8,991 bases of DNA from Acidobacteriaceae bacterium (GTDB lineage Bacteria > Acidobacteriota > Terriglobia > Terriglobales > Acidobacteriaceae), in the NCBI GenBank assembly GCA_003156235.1, contig PMGP01000447.1:5663-14653 (forward strand), in the 5' to 3' direction. The position numbers and the translations under genes are program-made. The stretch's first letter is position 1, and each line of letters opens with the position of its first letter. Below, piece by piece: positions 5,395-8,991 of this stretch. A model generated the notes under the pieces. It worked only from the letters and a program-made list of their open reading frames with translations. It was not told the origin of the DNA and did no database searches.

Positions 5395-7200
5395 TTGAAA
5401 AGATTCCCGCTCCCCGCCCTATGCGTTGCCGCGTCTCTGCTGCTTGTTCTTGCTCCCGCGCTCCCGGCGCAGGCTCCTGCTCAGCCTGCCCCAGCGACGC
5501 AGCCTGCTTCCGTCGAGGCCAGCCGCAAGGCTCTCAACGACCTCTTCGAGGAGTACTGGCAGGCCAGCCTGGAGCATTCGCCGGAGTTTGCCTCGGTGCT
5601 GGGCGACAAGCGCTTCAACGACCGCATCGACGACTACTCCGTCAAGGCGGAGAACGACTGGCTGGCCCGCGAAGAGAGCTTCATGATGCGGCTGGCGGCC
5701 ATTGACGAGGCCGGGCTCTCCGATCAGGAAAAGACCAGCCGCGAGCTGCTGCTGCGCAAGTTTGCCGACGACGAGGAGGGGGCGCAGTTCAAGGATTGGG
5801 AGATGCCCCTGAACCAGATGAGCGGCATTCACACCACCTATCCGCAGTTGGTCGCCCGGTTGAGCTTCACCACCGTCAAGGATTACGACGACTGGATCGC
5901 CCGCCTGCACGCCGTTCCCAAGGCCTTCGAGCAGGTCACCACCAATATGTCCATCGGCATGGAAGACCATCGCGTGCCGCCCCGCTATCTTCTGGAAAAG
6001 GCGCTCGAGCAAGTGAAAGCGCTGGCCAATCAAAAGCCTGAAGACTCGCCTCTTGCGCTGCCGTTGAAGAACTTTCCCGCCGCCGTCAAGCCCGCCGAGC
6101 AAGAGCGCATCAAGGCTGAGATGCTGGACGCTATCGGCAAGGAAGTCCTGCCCGCCTACCTGCGCTTTGCGCGCTTTCTTGAGGTCAGCTACATTCCCGC
6201 CGGCCGCGCTGAGCCCGGCGCCTCCGCCCTGCCCGACGGCGCGCGTTATTACGCCTATCGCCTCCGCCGCACCACCACCACCGATCTGACCGCCGCGCAA
6301 ATTCATCAGATCGGTCTGGACGAGGTCGCCCGCGACGAAACCGCCATGCTGGCGATTGCCCAGAAGCTCGGATTCAAAGACCTGGCCGGCTTCCGTGCCA
6401 GCCTCAAGACCAATCCCAAACTGAAGGCGACCTCGGCTGCGGCCCTGCTCGACGCCTATCGCGGCTACCTGACTCCGATGCAGGCCCGCCTGCCGCAGCT
6501 CTTCGGCCGCCTCCCCAAGGCGCCCTTCGAGGTCGTTGCGGTGCCTGCCTTTATGGAGAAGACTTCCGCCCCCGCCTATTACGAAGCGGCCACCCCCGAC
6601 GGCAGCCGCCCCGGCCGTCTCTTCATCGACACTTACAACGCCACCGACCGCAATCTCTACGCCGTCGAGGCCATCGCCTATCACGAAGGCCTGCCTGGCC
6701 ACCACTTGCAGATTTCCATTGCCCAGGAGCTGGACAACCTGCCCACCTTCCGCAAGCACGAGCACTATACGGCTTACATCGAAGGATGGGGGCTCTACTC
6801 CGAGCGGCTGGGCAAGGACGTGGGCTTCTACCAGGACCCCTACTCGGACTACGGCCGCCTGGAGGCTGACATCTGGCGCGCCATTCGTCTCGTCGTCGAT
6901 ACCGGCGTCCACAACCAACACTGGACCCGCCAACAGATGGTCGATTACTTCCACGACCACTCGGCCATCGACGAGACCAGCATCCAGGCCGAGGTCGATC
7001 GCTACATCGCCTGGCCCGGCCAGGCCTCGGCCTACAAAATAGGCCAGTTGAAGATTCTGGAATTGCGCGACCGGGCAAAAAAAGCGCTAGGCGACAAGTT
7101 CGATCTGCGCGCTTTCCACGACCAGGTGCTGGACTCCGGCGCGCTGCCGCTGGATGTGCTCAGCAACCGCATCGACGCGTGGATTGCCAGCCAAAAATAG
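5395..7200 (+). CDS. Exported DUF885 family protein, putative zinc metallopeptidase
   Basis: With the TTG start at 5395 the product has 601 residues, close to the usual 550-620 for the family. It opens with a classical signal peptide: MKRF, a hydrophobic core PALCVAASLLLVLAPAL, then PAQA as the cleavage region. A Pro/Ala/Gln-rich linker leads into the mostly helical DUF885 domain (about residue 38 to the end). The diagnostic motif HEGLPGHH is at 430-437, so His430, Glu431 and His436 fit an HExxxGH zincin-like centre. EGWGLYSE (from Glu463) could supply the third metal ligand. PGQASAYKIG at 541-550 is another conserved block of the family. By family knowledge these are uncharacterised, often exported proteins thought to be peptidases; the substrate is unknown. 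The product is probably periplasmic or lipid-free extracellular, since no lipobox Cys follows the signal. An ATG at 5326 or GTG at 5287 would leave a long non-signal extension, so they are less likely. The gene is divergent from the cysteine-rich protein gene and tail to tail with the CHAT gene. Confidence 0.92.
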   Translation: MKRFPLPALCVAASLLLVLAPALPAQAPAQPAPATQPASVEASRKALNDLFEEYWQASLEHSPEFASVLGDKRFNDRIDDYSVKAENDWLAREESFMMRLAAIDEAGLSDQEKTSRELLLRKFADDEEGAQFKDWEMPLNQMSGIHTTYPQLVARLSFTTVKDYDDWIARLHAVPKAFEQVTTNMSIGMEDHRVPPRYLLEKALEQVKALANQKPEDSPLALPLKNFPAAVKPAEQERIKAEMLDAIGKEVLPAYLRFARFLEVSYIPAGRAEPGASALPDGARYYAYRLRRTTTTDLTAAQIHQIGLDEVARDETAMLAIAQKLGFKDLAGFRASLKTNPKLKATSAAALLDAYRGYLTPMQARLPQLFGRLPKAPFEVVAVPAFMEKTSAPAYYEAATPDGSRPGRLFIDTYNATDRNLYAVEAIAYHEGLPGHHLQISIAQELDNLPTFRKHEHYTAYIEGWGLYSERLGKDVGFYQDPYSDYGRLEADIWRAIRLVVDTGVHNQHWTRQQMVDYFHDHSAIDETSIQAEVDRYIAWPGQASAYKIGQLKILELRDRAKKALGDKFDLRAFHDQVLDSGALPLDVLSNRIDAWIASQK

Positions 7201-7252
7201 GCCGACGTTTCGCGATAGAACTTTAGCTGCAGAAATGGCAGAATAGGCGCAT

Positions 7253-7285
7253 ATGGGCAACTGGCGCCTACCTCCAATTCCCCAT
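7253..7285. repeat. Imperfect inverted repeat at the convergent gene junction
   Basis: ATGGGCAACTGG (7253-7264) and CCAATTCCCCAT (7274-7285) pair at 10 of 12 positions around a 9-base loop. The right arm encodes the last residues (MGNWR) of the CHAT protein. The structure therefore straddles that gene's stop and ends the 67-bp gap after the DUF885 gene. It could act as a bidirectional transcript end, but no T-run follows on either strand and chance is possible. Confidence 0.4.
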
Positions 7286-8991
7286 CAGCACAAACGGCGC
7301 CCAGTAGTAGGGATGCGCGTATCCGGCAGGAGCCGGACTCGCGGGTTTGCTCCTGGAAGCTCCTCTGTCACTTCCATCGCCCTGCGTCTTTGCGTTGCCG
7401 AGCAGCAGATCGAGCTGCGCCTGCCGCAAGGCTTCCACCTTGGTCACTTTTCCCGCGCCCTCCACCCATCGCTTATAGAAGTCGCCCATCAGTTGGCCGG
7501 TGCTGGCGTCGTCAACCTCCCACAGCGACGAGATCACCGCCTTTGCTCCCTTGAGTTGCGCCGTCGTGCCCAGTCCATCGATCTCTCGCCCATTGGCTGC
7601 GCTGCCGCTCATCCCGGTCTCGCAGGCCGAGAGCGTCAGCAGGTCGGTATCGTCCAGGGCCAGTTGCTGATTGTCGCGGAAGTCAGCCACTGTGAGGTGA
7701 AATCCAGTTCCGCCCTCGTCTTTGCCCGAAAGCAGCAAATAGGACTGGCTATCGTCGCCTGGCTTGAAAACAAAATGGCTGGCAATATGAATCACGGCGT
7801 GCTGTCCACCGAGTAGATTCTCCATTCCCTTCTCTGTGAACTGGTCGTTCAGCAGAATCGTCCCCTGCAGCACGCCGATTGCCCCTTTCACCTTGGGATC
7901 GTTCACCACGTCGTCCAGTTCGTTGGCCACCGCGGGCAGTGCGGGCAGCCCCGATTCATACTTGCGCGAGATCCCCATCGCCACTGCGCTGAGGCTGCTC
8001 ACCTCCGGCTTTTCGTTGAGGTGCGCAATGCTGGCAGGCGTGATGGTGACCGTGTCGTAATTTTCCACCACGTACTGTTTTCCGTCATAGAGCGCGGCAA
8101 TCGGCAGGTAGCGCAGCACTCCATCCAGAGACCAGACCAGCGTCCGCGCCCCGGCCTGGTCCAAATCCTGCTTGACTGGAGCAATGAGAACTCCGTATAA
8201 CTCTCGCGCCAGCGGCCTCGGGTCCTGAGCGGGGTTGCGCAGCACCTGCTCAAAAGCCGCAACTTTCTTGTTAAGGTCGCTTTCTGAAATTTCAAACTCT
8301 CGCGCCACCGTCGCCGCACTCGTAACGACGATAATGCTGATTCGGTCCCTACCCACCAGCGTATAAAGCGCCACCGTGTGCGGCGTCTTCGCAATGGACT
8401 GCTTGAGCGCGCTCACATCGCCCTTTACATCGGCCACTTGCTTGTTGGCATCTCCGTTGTTGCCAAAGAGCAGATACAGGCGCGCGTAATAGTCGTTTAA
8501 CTCCTTGCTAGCCGCGTCAAGCTGACCGGAAAGTTGCTGGTATCGCTTCTCCTGCTCCGCTGTGCGCGCTGGATTCCGCTTCAGTTCCACCCACTCCGCC
8601 CCCGCGGCCACCAGTTCTGCCGTCGAATGCTGGTAATCCGCCTCCGCCTGCTGCTCGGCGGGCGTCAGCGTCAACGGGCTGAGCGTGTTGGACCTCTCTC
8701 CGCGCACGTAATCCTGGTACTCCTGCTGCTTCAGCAGATCCAGAACCTGCTGCGCCTCCGGCAGCCGCCCCTGAGCAATCAGCAAGTCAGCCAGATCGTG
8801 ATAGTAGTTGTCCTTGGCCGCCAGAAAGCTCGCCTGCAGATTCCTGTCCAACCCCTGGATGTTTCCCCTCACTTTTTGCAGAAAATTCACCGCCTGCTTG
8901 CCATAGAAGATCGCCAGGCCGGGTTCGAGCGCCTTTCGGTTCAGCATCAGGTTCCTTAAAATCTGCGCCTCCCGCAGCGGATCGCTTGCCG
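7268..8991 (-). CDS. TPR/coiled-coil CHAT-domain cysteine protease (N-terminus outside the window)
   Basis: The frame is open to the right edge: 14 in-frame residues (ASDPLREAQILRNL) precede the Met at 8945-8947, so that Met is internal. Residues here are numbered from it. The N-terminal part is helical and TPR-like (about 1-80, for example LADLLIAQGRLPEAQQVLDL). A charged coiled coil follows at about 95-157. The CHAT domain, a caspase-like fold associated with HetF and TPR proteins, runs from about 185 to the C-terminus. The catalytic pair is intact: His391 in HIASHF and Cys442 in LSACETG. SSLWEVDD (473-480) and the terminal PYYWAPFVLMGNW are hallmark segments. A Gly/Ser/Pro-rich insert (about 518-542) separates the last helix from that terminal strand. 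The CHAT family includes separase-like proteases, the Craspase (Csx29) subunit and gasdermin-activating proteases, so a regulated proteolytic role is likely. Its target, and whether it is exported, cannot be told here. It is tail to tail with the DUF885 gene. Confidence 0.95.
   Translation of the reverse strand, partial: ASDPLREAQILRNLMLNRKALEPGLAIFYGKQAVNFLQKVRGNIQGLDRNLQASFLAAKDNYYHDLADLLIAQGRLPEAQQVLDLLKQQEYQDYVRGERSNTLSPLTLTPAEQQAEADYQHSTAELVAAGAEWVELKRNPARTAEQEKRYQQLSGQLDAASKELNDYYARLYLLFGNNGDANKQVADVKGDVSALKQSIAKTPHTVALYTLVGRDRISIIVVTSAATVAREFEISESDLNKKVAAFEQVLRNPAQDPRPLARELYGVLIAPVKQDLDQAGARTLVWSLDGVLRYLPIAALYDGKQYVVENYDTVTITPASIAHLNEKPEVSSLSAVAMGISRKYESGLPALPAVANELDDVVNDPKVKGAIGVLQGTILLNDQFTEKGMENLLGGQHAVIHIASHFVFKPGDDSQSYLLLSGKDEGGTGFHLTVADFRDNQQLALDDTDLLTLSACETGMSGSAANGREIDGLGTTAQLKGAKAVISSLWEVDDASTGQLMGDFYKRWVEGAGKVTKVEALRQAQLDLLLGNAKTQGDGSDRGASRSKPASPAPAGYAHPYYWAPFVLMGNWR

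Noticed and set aside
5419..6960. Long minus-strand open frame of 513 codons opposite the DUF885 gene
   Set aside because: It has a Gly/Val-rich shadow composition and no motifs, while the plus strand carries the HEGLPGHH protein.
7268..8991. CHAT gene as part of a type III-E CRISPR (Craspase) or gasdermin defence system
   Set aside because: No gasdermin-like small protein, Cas7-11-type effector or repeat array is visible nearby. CHAT proteins with TPRs are common outside those systems.

Overview
The window looks like chromosomal DNA of a GC-rich Gram-negative soil-type bacterium. I favour Acidobacteriota (Terriglobia-like). The evidence is family content: a MacB/LolD-type ABC ATPase, a signal-peptide-bearing DUF885 protein with an HExxPGHH-type motif, and a long TPR-CHAT protein. 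GC is high over the conserved genes (about 67% in a sampled line at 1021-1080) and lower over the orphan genes (about 45% in a sampled line at 1921-1980). The taxonomic call is inference, since no rRNA or tRNA gene is present.

Layout: (1) 1-433, the 3' part of an ABC transporter ATPase on +, closed by a strong intrinsic terminator at 469-507. (2) 575-1513 on +, a TTG-started regulator with an NtrC-like AAA+ domain that has lost the GAFTGA loop, plus a Fis-type helix-turn-helix. (3) 1514-1743, a convergent intergenic stretch with a 26-bp tandem repeat and two abutting inverted repeats. (4) 1744-2337 on -, a low-GC orphan gene of 197 codons. (5) 2338-2632, non-coding as far as I can see, with a perfect GC-rich hairpin next to the following gene. 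(6) 2633-5095 on -, a secreted 820-residue orphan with a cysteine-rich tail containing a 57-residue tandem repeat. (7) 5096-5394, a divergent promoter region. (8) 5395-7200 on +, an exported DUF885 family putative metallopeptidase. (9) 7268-8991 on -, the C-terminal part of a TPR/coiled-coil-CHAT cysteine protease that runs off the right edge.

The genes do not form one operon. Strands run + + - - + -, each gene has its own spacing or terminator, and the DUF885 and CHAT genes are tail to tail. The right half does concentrate envelope or proteolysis functions: a disulfide-rich secreted protein divergent from an exported putative peptidase, next to a caspase-like protease. Any functional link among these three is conjecture from proximity. 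I see no CRISPR array, transposase, integrase, attachment site or RNA gene. The most distinctive items are the repeat-bearing cysteine-rich secreted orphan and the AAA+ regulator without a sigma-54 contact loop.
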